Shown in pieces: positions 1 to 5,162 of a stretch of DNA of 5,162 nt. Each line of letters opens with the position of its first letter. Within the stretch, counting starts at the first letter, position 1. The stretch comes from Thermoprotei archaeon (lineage in GTDB: Archaea; Thermoproteota; Thermoprotei; Thermofilales; B15-G2), in NCBI GenBank assembly GCA_003649445.1, contig QMRV01000143.1, forward strand, positions 1 through 5,162, written 5' to 3'. Position numbers and translations under genes: made by a program. The notes beneath the pieces are model-generated. The model was not told where the DNA came from. It made no database searches and saw only the letters and a program-made list of their open reading frames with translations.

Positions 1-22
1 GACAAGAAAAGCCAGGAGATGA

Positions 23-730
23 GAAAAAGGGATAGCTGAAGTGTCGAATTCTCGTTTCGACACCTTTAGGAACTATAGATTAAAACCTAACATATAGTTA
101 AACTATGCTTCCAGAAAGGAGAAGGCTTTAGCAGCTAAACATAATGGAAGAACCGTAGGAAGTGTTCAGCACATATTCAGGAAACTAAAGACAGGTAAAA
201 AGACACCCATAATAAATGGAGAAGCCGCTAACGTACCCACCCATCCCAAGTATAAAGGCAAAGCTAACAGCTCAATGAGAAAGACCTTAAACAAGTGTAA
301 AAACCTCAAAACACCTCCCTCATCATTACCTACTAGCTATGTGGTTTAGAGAATTGAAAAGCGCTTTACATCATTATTCTCTCTAGGCTCTATAACGTCA
401 AAGGAGTATGCTATACTGCTATCGAATATTGATTTCTCAATTCTAACTAAAGCGGCAGTAAGGATAATAGCTGTTAACCTTATTTTCCAATTTAGAAATG
501 CCATCGACCACGGTAGACCATATATAGTTAACATGGAGCAATGTAGTATTATAGCTCCATTAACTAAAAGCAAGTCGCAAACCACCATAAGTGAATTCAA
601 GGATTACTTTAGAAAATGCGAAGATTACTTTAAGGAACCAAGGCAATTATTGGGAAAAAAGCCAGCAAGTAACTCAACTTCAACTTACAAGGAAATCGAT
701 AATCAGGTATTACGCATGTATACGTTTTAA
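23..730 (+). pseudogene. Broken reading frame of unknown identity, interrupted by in-frame stops
   Basis: One plus-strand frame reads protein-like from base 23 to a TAA at 728-730, but contains TAG at 95-97 and at 347-349. The piece 98-346 reads as a basic, Lys-rich segment that includes KALAAKHNGRTVGSVQ. The piece 350-727 is 126 residues and includes SITSKEYAILLSNIDFS, followed by an amphipathic stretch and a polar C-terminal tail. The only ATG usable as a start for the last piece is at 533, which would give just 65 residues and discard well-formed upstream codons, so a damaged longer gene is more likely than a short intact one. I see no transposase, integrase or nuclease motif I can name. 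The frame also continues back to a TGA at 20-22, so the original gene may begin outside the window. Minus-strand open frames over the same stretch look like shadows. Confidence 0.5.
41..63. repeat. Perfect inverted repeat, 8-bp arms
   Basis: GTGTCGAA at 41-48 is followed after seven bases by its exact reverse complement TTCGACAC at 56-63. It would form a short hairpin in RNA or cruciform DNA. It lies inside the decayed reading frame, so it could be the end of a lost mobile element, a relic terminator or an operator, or it could be chance. There is no T-run after it, which argues against an archaeal-style terminator. Confidence 0.45.
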
Positions 731-739
731 ATAGGCTAG

Positions 740-783
740 AAATATATAGGAACATTCCTTTGAAATATACTAGCACTAGGTGA
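740..783 (+). promoter_or_regulatory. Probable promoter and ribosome-binding site for the helical protein/PIN unit
   Basis: An AAATATATA box at 740-748 lies about 49 bases before the ATG at 793, so transcription would begin near 770 and leave a short leader. GGTGA at 779-783 matches the archaeal Shine-Dalgarno core and ends nine bases before that ATG. A short palindrome (AGGAA, CA, TTCCT; 748-759) touches the downstream edge of the TATA-like box and could be an operator. The box and ribosome-binding site are read directly; their function is inferred. Confidence 0.5.
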
Positions 784-792
784 ATAGTGTTC

Positions 793-1698
793 ATGCTCCC
801 TAATGCTTTTATGCCATCATCCTTGATTATGACAAACGAAGTACCTTCCAGTATTTCTGTGAACTTATCTCTAGGCAGATTCACACTAAGTAAAGATAGA
901 CTTACGAATAGAATACATTCCAATATAAATTCAGTACTAGGTTTACTTGGTAATTTATTTGAACAATACAATATTAAAACGAATATTTCACTTAGTGAAT
1001 TCAGAAATTACTTACTTAGCGAAATAGAGCCAGAATTAAATGAGCTACACAGTAAAATCGATGATATTTTCAAAGTTAAAAACATAAATAAGCGCATAAA
1101 GAAAGCCATTTCACTTGTTGAAGAGATTAAGGAAAGAGATCTAGAGGCAGTAAATTCTGGAGTAAAATTTGTAGAGTTTTTACTTACTGAAACCCATATT
1201 AAACCATCTCTAATAGGTAACATGAGCTTATTCTTAGATATAGAACTACATTTAACAGAAAAACTTTGGGACCTAGAAACAAAAGAACTTGAAAGTATCT
1301 TAAGAACGCCTCCATCAAAGTATCCTGGAAGAGTAAAACTTGTAATTGATAAAAAGAAAAGACTATTAGATGAGCTTTTAGGTCTAAACAGTGTTAAAGA
1401 AGAAGTCTTACCTTTCGAAAGAGAAGCACGTATATTGTTTACAGCAATAATATGCTACATCATGCTCAACTACGCGGAAACACTAAAAGACCTTGATAAA
1501 ATAAACGTTAAGAAACTTATACGCTCAACAGAAACCCTTAACAGCGAAGCACTGTTAGAGCTGGATAGAAGTTTTCTAGAAAAACTCAACATATTCATGT
1601 TCAAAGCATTAGCAATAAAGGAACCAAAAATAGTAAGTATAAAGCCTTTGCCTAAAGAGACAGCAAACTTCTGGATACTAATGGCTGAAACGTATTAG
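793..1698 (+). CDS. Unrecognised ~300-residue helical protein, first gene of the PIN unit
   Basis: This is an intact frame of 301 codons from ATG 793. A GTG at 787 would add two residues but sits only three bases from the ribosome-binding site, so ATG is preferred. The frame cannot extend further because a TGA lies at 781-783. Apart from a Pro/Ser-rich start the protein looks mostly helical. Residues about 75-130 (from GTG) are highly charged and could form a coiled coil. Residues about 205-235 contain a hydrophobic stretch (ILFTAIICYIMLNY) that may be a buried helix or a weak membrane contact rather than a clear transmembrane segment. No DNA-binding, ATPase or nuclease motif is visible. The stop is 20 bases before the PIN gene, so the two are probably co-transcribed. 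By position it could be a regulator, scaffold or antitoxin for the PIN protein, but it is about four times the length of a usual VapB. The reading frame is secure; the function is not known. Confidence 0.85.
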   Translation: MLPNAFMPSSLIMTNEVPSSISVNLSLGRFTLSKDRLTNRIHSNINSVLGLLGNLFEQYNIKTNISLSEFRNYLLSEIEPELNELHSKIDDIFKVKNINKRIKKAISLVEEIKERDLEAVNSGVKFVEFLLTETHIKPSLIGNMSLFLDIELHLTEKLWDLETKELESILRTPPSKYPGRVKLVIDKKKRLLDELLGLNSVKEEVLPFEREARILFTAIICYIMLNYAETLKDLDKINVKKLIRSTETLNSEALLELDRSFLEKLNIFMFKALAIKEPKIVSIKPLPKETANFWILMAETY

Positions 1699-1718
1699 AA
1701 TTACCTCTCAAATAGGGT

Positions 1719-2612
1719 GTGGTATTGAATTCGAGAAAGACAGAAGTAGCTTTCGTGATTGACACGAACGTGATAATCCATAGTACCCTACAATACTCTT
1801 CCCCCTTTGCTAAAGAACTAGCATTCTTTAATGAGTACAGTAGGAAACTAAATTTAGAAAAAATAATCATAGCCCCTGTATATGAGGAATTAAACGCGGT
1901 ACTCGATGACATATTTAACTACGTAGTGGAAATTTATAGAGGAATTAAGACTAAATTGGAAGAAGTTAGAAAAGGCCCTTCCCTACCAGTAATAAACAGT
2001 TTTTTCAAGAATGAACACAGAAAACTAAGTGCGCAAGCAGAAAAAATAGCAAAAACAGTACTCGAAAGAAAAAGAACTCAACTTAGAATAATAGAGAGTG
2101 AGCTTGTCATAAACATTTACAGAGCTAATGCTTTCCAAGTCAAAGACGCTATATCATATATAAGCGATCTCATGATTCAAAAAATGAATGATCTAAAACA
2201 AATAAAACTAAGAATAGTCAGCACATTACATAGCGAATACAAAGTTCTAAGCGAAACAATAGAAGAAAAGAAAACATTCAACAATATTTTAAACAGTATG
2301 GAACAAGAACAAACCCTAAAAAACATACATAGAAGCGACAAAACAATACTCTCAAGAGTCTATGGGTACCAAATGCTAAACAACAAGTACTACATATTCG
2401 TCACACTAGACTACACCCTAATAAACATGTTCGAAGACATACTCTCAAACAACTACATGATATTCATCTCAACACCCCTATACGCAATATACAAAGCACT
2501 AGAACTCGAAAAAGAACTTCCTCCCCAAAACACATACACAAACTACAGATCAAGCATATGGTGGAAACGAGTACAACAAGAAAAAGCACAAAGAGAGAAA
2601 TACATAATTTAA
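1719..2612 (+). CDS. PIN-domain ribonuclease-like protein with a long helical insertion
   Basis: The protein is 297 residues from GTG 1719. A TTG at 1725 is an alternative start and is better placed relative to the GGGTG at 1715-1719. Strand one carries VIDTNVII (D15, N17), followed by YEEL (E56/E57), SDKTIL (D207) and FVTLDYTLI (T229, D231), then a hydrophobic strand with ISTP. This is the order of the four metal-binding acids of PIN-family nucleases, which cut RNA with Mg2+ or Mn2+. A usual PIN domain is 120-150 residues; here about 150 mostly helical, Lys/Glu-rich residues (about 70-200) separate the second and third acids and probably form a coiled-coil arm. The C-terminal tail after 265 is polar and contains an SIWWKR motif. 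It follows the helical protein by 20 bases in an apparent operon. It could be a toxin of VapC type, a defence effector or an RNA-processing nuclease. The PIN assignment is fairly firm; the role is inferred. Confidence 0.85.
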   Translation: MVLNSRKTEVAFVIDTNVIIHSTLQYSSPFAKELAFFNEYSRKLNLEKIIIAPVYEELNAVLDDIFNYVVEIYRGIKTKLEEVRKGPSLPVINSFFKNEHRKLSAQAEKIAKTVLERKRTQLRIIESELVINIYRANAFQVKDAISYISDLMIQKMNDLKQIKLRIVSTLHSEYKVLSETIEEKKTFNNILNSMEQEQTLKNIHRSDKTILSRVYGYQMLNNKYYIFVTLDYTLINMFEDILSNNYMIFISTPLYAIYKALELEKELPPQNTYTNYRSSIWWKRVQQEKAQREKYII

Positions 2613-2738
2613 ACACATAAACCATAAAAACAGTAAAATCAAAGAACCACATGAAGACCTTTTCACGGGTGTTTTAGTTACCTAGGGAAAAACTGAAATC
2701 TATGGTGTTCTCGGGGAGTTCAAGAGAAAGTCTAAGAC

Positions 2739-2950
2739 ATGAATAATGATAACTGGAAAATCACTACTACCAAAGACCTTGTTAAAGAACTTAAAAGAAA
2801 AGGTATTGCATCGATAATTTTAAGGAAACCAGGAACTTAATAGGAAACTAAATATAGAACCCGAGAAAACCCTTAGAACACTTATGAGGGAACCCATTAT
2901 TTTCGAAATTGGAGAATTTAAGGTTAGGGGTTCGGGTCTTATGGTAAGTG
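2739..2950 (+). pseudogene. Short frameshifted gene, possibly the antitoxin partner of the RelE remnant
   Basis: ATG 2739 opens a 33-codon frame (TTTKDLVKELKRKG) that stops at TAA 2838-2840. From about 2824 a different plus-strand frame becomes protein-like (ELNRKLNIEPEKTLRTLM, then a strand-rich stretch ending near GSGLMVS at about 2947). Joining the two by a single frameshift near 2815-2830 gives a plausible small protein of about 70 residues. It lies upstream of a RelE-like remnant on the same strand, the usual place for an antitoxin gene, but no antitoxin fold is recognisable. The 126 bases before it (2613-2738) hold no feature I can support. Identity is unknown. Confidence 0.35.
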
Positions 2951-2983
2951 TCATTCCTTCATTTTTGTTCTCCTTCATCCCTT

Positions 2984-3027
2984 CTTGGGTTTGCATCTGG
3001 TCGGGAGCGTTTAGGGCGACCCCCAAG
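2984..3027. other. GC-rich block with nested complementary arms (possible structured RNA or element end)
   Basis: Bases 2981-3040 are 60% G+C (36 of 60), far above the surrounding sequence. Two pairs of complementary arms are nested: CTTGGG 2984-2989 with CCCAAG 3022-3027, and GGTCG 2999-3003 with CGACC 3017-3021. The 3' arms abut exactly, so the fold would be an 11-bp stem with a nine-base bulge on the 5' side and a 13-base loop. In AT-rich thermophiles GC-rich islands often mark structured RNAs. An alternative is the conserved end of an IS200/IS605-type element. Strand and function are unknown. Confidence 0.35.
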
Positions 3028-3051
3028 CACCCCACATCTCGGGATTAAATT

Positions 3052-3260
3052 GTTAGGAAAAGCCTATAAACATTACCCTACAGCACCCCCAAATAAAAAC
3101 ACAACAAACAATATAAAAAATCATAAATACCAAAACAGTTTAAAGAGGCGTTTAAGAGCAGGAAGCTATAGGCTATTTTACATAATTGATCATAAGAGAA
3201 AATACATCATATTTTTCGACATTAAACCCCTATAGAAAAGCTTACAGGAAAAGTAACTAA
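3052..3260 (+). pseudogene. RelE/ParE-type toxin, C-terminal part, frameshifted near its end
   Basis: RelE-type toxins are small mRNA-cutting or gyrase-poisoning proteins paired with an antitoxin. The stretch from about 3139 reads SLKRRLRAGSYRLFYIIDHK followed by a hydrophobic strand and FDIKPL. This matches the typical RelE ending: the 'LR-G-YR-lfY-id' strand pair, then a final strand with a P-x-R-x-A-Y-R-like tail. The open frame stops at TAG 3233-3235, but the next frame reads YRKAYRKSN to a TAA at 3258-3260, so removing one C from the CCCC at 3227-3230 restores the family-like tail. The N-terminal half does not look like RelE: the frame runs back into the GC-rich block and a low-complexity start from GTG 2948, which I do not believe is the true beginning. 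The toxin is most likely dead. The RelE assignment rests on about 40 residues. Confidence 0.55.
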
Positions 3261-3269
3261 GGAACCTAC

Positions 3270-3413
3270 TCATTTCAGCTGGCGTTTTTCACCTAGCTCC
3301 TCCACTTCAACAAGCTTCTCTTTACCCTCAATAACTTTCAACGCCTTCTTTAACATCTTCTCATCAAATTCTTCAAGATCATGAACTCTAATAGTAAGAG
3401 GTTTCCCGCTCAA
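3270..3413 (-). pseudogene. Small minus-strand frame, 47 residues, possibly the 3' end of a broken gene
   Basis: On the minus strand a frame runs from TTG (3413-3411) to TGA (3272-3270). It is acidic and helical, with IRVHDLEEFDEKMLKKALK and a Glu/Lys-rich end. The codons show strong purine bias at first positions, and the plus strand here is pyrimidine-rich, as expected for minus-strand coding. A TGA (3419-3417) lies two codons upstream, and no strong ribosome-binding site precedes the TTG. The stretch directly upstream (3412-3688) is a decayed frame on the same strand, so this may be its frameshifted C-terminal end rather than an independent small gene. The family is not recognised. Confidence 0.35.
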
Positions 3414-3688
3414 ACTTCAACCTTGTAAAACTAAGCAACACTAACCTTAATTAACGCTTCGCACATGTAGACGCTAAAAGACCTCCAGTCAACCTACACT
3501 TCTATTGGAGTTTCTGCCTCTTAAACTGTAAGATACACTACACCAGCCTTAACACTCCCCTCCCTCATACCCATAGAAACCTTAACATCAACAATCCCAG
3601 CACCTCTCCTCCGCGAATATGCAAGAATTCTATTAAGAGACCTAGTATCCTCCCTATAATCAACAATCCCGGGGTAAAAACAAGCCTA
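3412..3688 (-). pseudogene. Decayed minus-strand gene with several in-frame stops
   Basis: The minus strand reads as convincing protein from about 3685 down to TAA 3523-3521: 54 residues including IVDYREDTRSLNRILAYS and a strand-rich end, GVVYLTV. The same frame continues past that stop as EAETPIEV, TAG, VDWRSFSVYMCEALIKVSVA, TAG, FYKVEV, TGA. Four stops in one otherwise sensible frame indicate decay. The adjoining frame 3413-3270 may carry the remainder after a frameshift. The upstream boundary is a TAG at 3688-3686, beside the join to a plus-strand fragment. I do not recognise the family. Confidence 0.45.
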
Positions 3689-3814
3689 AAAAGAAACTAC
3701 GAAATAGGAATATACTACACAAAAACACCAAAACAAATAACAACAGCAACAGAAGAAATCATAAACACATCAAACAAGTTAGTAATAAGACATTATAAAC
3801 CTAGAGTAATTTAA
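3671..3814 (+). pseudogene. Orphan 3' end of a plus-strand gene
   Basis: From the CCCGGGG at 3668-3674 a plus-strand frame reads 47 residues to TAA 3812-3814: NYEIGIYYTKTPKQITTATE, then an Ile/Asn-rich helix and a basic end, VIRHYKPRVI. Its A/C-rich codons (ATA, ACA, AAC, CTA) match the 3' ends of the intact plus-strand genes in this window, which supports it as a true gene end. No start codon or ribosome-binding site is visible, and upstream the plus strand is the shadow of a minus-strand gene, so the 5' part was probably lost by rearrangement near 3665. The family is not recognised. Confidence 0.35.
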
Positions 3815-3850
3815 CACCCGCCTTTGGATAGTATGAATAGTGTGATTTAG

Positions 3851-3898
3851 ATATTAACATTAATATATTTTTATAAGGAAACTATAATTAGTGGAGGT
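3851..3898 (+). promoter_or_regulatory. Promoter region with 7-bp-arm palindrome, TATA-like box and strong ribosome-binding site
   Basis: A perfect palindrome ATATTAA-CA-TTAATAT occupies 3851-3866. It abuts the T/A-rich box ATTTTTATAA at 3867-3876, so it lies where TFB would bind (BRE position) or is itself the TATA-like element. GGAGGT at 3893-3898 is the full archaeal Shine-Dalgarno sequence and sits seven bases before ATG 3906. It thereby fixes that start over the GTG codons at 3891 and 3900. A protein bound to the palindrome would be expected to block transcription. The sequence elements are seen directly; the regulation is inferred. Confidence 0.55.
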
Positions 3899-3905
3899 AG
3901 TGTTT

Positions 3906-4175
3906 ATGGTAGTGCCGCGTTTAAAAGAAATGCTTAAGGAGAAAATTCCTTTACCAGCGTTTTATGAGGAGGACATGGAAGCTATTGCCAAGAAACTTAA
4001 ATTATATGATGATATAAGGCTAGGCAAAGTAAAATGCTTCATTTGCGGGGAAAAAGTAACATTTACAAACCTAGGAGCATTTTTGAAAACAGGAGACGGA
4101 ATAAAAATAGTTTGTGGAAAACCTGAGTGTTTATTTAAAGCTATAAGAATAGCTGAAGAACTTAAAGCCAAGTAG
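3906..4175 (+). CDS. Small four-cysteine (probable zinc-binding) protein, 89 residues
   Basis: The start is ATG 3906, set by the GGAGGT seven bases upstream; a GTG at 3891 lies before that site and would place it inside the gene. The protein has a charged helical N-terminal region (1-42), a C-x2-C knuckle (CFIC; C44, C47), a short strand-and-loop segment, a second pair spaced C-x4-C (CGKPEC; C70, C75), and a closing helix. Four cysteines in two pairs 22 residues apart suggest one structural zinc ion (zinc-ribbon-like). There is no obvious helix-turn-helix and no membrane segment. It ends 12 bases before the membrane-protein gene, so the two are probably co-transcribed and may act together, for example as a cytosolic partner or regulator. 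The family is not recognised; zinc binding is inferred from spacing. Confidence 0.85.
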   Translation: MVVPRLKEMLKEKIPLPAFYEEDMEAIAKKLKLYDDIRLGKVKCFICGEKVTFTNLGAFLKTGDGIKIVCGKPECLFKAIRIAEELKAK

Positions 4176-4187
4176 CCAGGTTAAGTC

Positions 4188-5162
4188 ATGATAGTTTATG
4201 AAAACCTTTCAAACATATTCTCTTACATAGGTTATGGAGCAACATTTCTAATTATTTGGTGGCTTTTCCACCCAGACTCCTTTGATAAGTTTGTAGTATA
4301 TGTTCGTAAAATATTAGCATATATAAGTAAGCGGCACCGTAAGGGGTATATTGCTAAGTACATTGAGCACGATGTAGCTAAGGCTTTAAGAAAACTTGAA
4401 AAATATTTCAAAATAGATTTACGTAGAATAAAAATAGAATGGGCTGATGTAGAAACCGCAGAGGCAATTCTTGAAAAAGAACACATACTTATTCGCCTAA
4501 GGCATCATAGAAACATGAAGAAGAACATAGCTGAAACCCTACTAGCATACACTTCTTACATTTTACCTCCAACAGTAAAAGCTGTTTTAACTGATGAAAC
4601 GGTATTAGATACTATATCTTTCATGATATCTCATAGTGTAGCTAAGGACGATCCTTACTTAGTTCACGAGTTAAGAACAGCTTTAGAAGCAAAATATAGC
4701 AAATACGATAGGGATAAGTTAAGAGATTTCTACAGCTTACTAAGTAAAATATATGAGATATATGAGCAAAACCTACTAATTCGCTTAGTAATACCGGAAA
4801 TAATACAAGTATGTACAAAGGTTTACCCCAAAATACCAGCAGACTTCTCTGAAGAATTAAGGAAGTTCATAGACTACGTACATGAACTAGTAAAAGGCAC
4901 CCTCACCGAGCCAGTATTCAGGGGAAAATACTTCAGAACAGTAATCGTACGTGTAGCAAAACCAGAAAAAGTACTTATGCTTGAACTAGAACCACACCTA
5001 AACCTCATAAGAAACGCCATCAGAAGAAACCTAGTAAACACAGTTTGCATAGTAGCCGCAGGACCCTACAAACCATATTGGGCAAGAAAACTAACAAAGA
5101 AAACCATAGAAACATTAAATCTAAAAGTAGACGTAGACGAAACATACGAAGCCAAATACAAA
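4188..5162 (+). CDS. Membrane-anchored protein of unknown function, C-terminus beyond the window
   Basis: The frame is open for 325 codons from ATG 4188 to the last base, with no stop, so the gene is incomplete at its 3' end. AGGT at 4178-4181 is a modest ribosome-binding site six bases upstream. Residues about 11-28 (GYGATFLIIWWLF) form one N-terminal transmembrane helix, followed by basic residues (40-55), so the bulk is probably cytosolic (positive-inside rule). After a helical stretch comes a strand IKIEW, then HILIRLRHHRN (about 99-109), a long helical middle (110-240), and a C-terminal alternating strand/helix part with VIVRVA (252-257) and NTVCIVAAGPY (284-294), resembling a Rossmann-like sheet. 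No catalytic motif is evident. It follows the Zn protein by 12 bases in the same unit. My impression, not a search, is that the single N-terminal anchor plus soluble domain recalls scattered prokaryotic hypothetical proteins, but I cannot name a family. Confidence 0.85.
   Translation, partial: MIVYENLSNIFSYIGYGATFLIIWWLFHPDSFDKFVVYVRKILAYISKRHRKGYIAKYIEHDVAKALRKLEKYFKIDLRRIKIEWADVETAEAILEKEHILIRLRHHRNMKKNIAETLLAYTSYILPPTVKAVLTDETVLDTISFMISHSVAKDDPYLVHELRTALEAKYSKYDRDKLRDFYSLLSKIYEIYEQNLLIRLVIPEIIQVCTKVYPKIPADFSEELRKFIDYVHELVKGTLTEPVFRGKYFRTVIVRVAKPEKVLMLELEPHLNLIRNAIRRNLVNTVCIVAAGPYKPYWARKLTKKTIETLNLKVDVDETYEAKYK

Noticed and set aside
342..360. TTTAGAGAATTGAAAAG resembles the 3' end of crenarchaeal CRISPR repeats (ATTGAAAG).
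   Set aside because: Only one copy occurs, there is no regular spacing, and it lies within a readable frame, so no array can be supported.
346..600. Minus-strand open frame of 84 codons.
   Set aside because: It opposes a plus-strand frame with better codon pattern and has no ribosome-binding site; judged a shadow.
630..971. Minus-strand open frame of 113 codons.
   Set aside because: It overlaps the promoter and start of the helical-protein gene and reads as a hydrophobic antisense product without motifs; judged a shadow.
1841..2859. Near-identical strings TAGGAAACTAAATTTAGAA (1841) and TAGGAAACTAAATATAGAA (2841).
   Set aside because: The match stops after 19 bases and the surrounding translations differ, so a duplication cannot be supported; probably chance in A/T-rich sequence.
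2948..3235. A 95-codon plus-strand frame taken as one intact protein.
   Set aside because: The first ~35 residues come from the GC-rich block and look non-protein-like; only the C-terminal part matches a family, and its natural tail lies in another frame.
3962..4171. Minus-strand open frame of 69 codons opposite the zinc protein.
   Set aside because: It lies wholly within a gene with a strong ribosome-binding site and cysteine motifs; judged a shadow.
4232..4486. Minus-strand open frame of 84 codons opposite the membrane protein.
   Set aside because: It is antisense to a long coherent plus-strand frame and has no start signals; judged a shadow.

Overview
The window reads as a piece of an accessory, turnover-prone region of an archaeal chromosome, most likely a thermophilic member of the Thermoproteota (crenarchaeal side). 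The signs are AT-rich DNA, Arg coded mainly by AGA/AGG and Ile often by ATA, GTG/TTG-type starts, archaeal GGTG and GGAGGT ribosome-binding sites, and TATA-like promoter boxes. The lineage is inferred from style only; no marker gene is present. No rRNA, tRNA, CRISPR array or intact insertion sequence was seen.

Layout. (1) 1-730: decayed DNA holding one long plus-strand reading frame broken by in-frame stops, of unknown identity. (2) 740-2612: a two-gene plus-strand unit with its own TATA-like box and ribosome-binding site. It encodes an unrecognised ~300-residue, largely helical protein, followed 20 bases later by a PIN-domain nuclease-like protein. The PIN protein keeps all four expected acidic residues but carries a helical insertion of about 150 residues between the second and third. 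(3) 2613-3830: about 1.2 kb of gene debris. It holds a frameshifted short plus-strand gene, a GC-rich foldable block with a possible TnpB-like tail on the minus strand, the C-terminal half of a RelE-type toxin with a one-base frameshift, a broken minus-strand gene, and the orphan 3' end of a plus-strand gene. (4) 3851-5162: a second plus-strand unit with a palindrome, TATA-like box and strong ribosome-binding site. It encodes an 89-residue four-cysteine (probable zinc) protein and, 12 bases on, a membrane-anchored protein that runs off the end of the window.

How the genes may work together. The helical protein plus PIN pair looks like a nuclease with a dedicated partner, by analogy with toxin-antitoxin or defence modules, but both proteins are much larger than VapB/VapC. 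The Zn-protein/membrane-protein pair is separately transcribed and has no assignable function. The RelE remnant between the two units fits an island that gains and loses such modules. A base-composition trend also stands out: the coding strand changes from about 50% G+T near the start of each transcription unit to about 30% near its end.
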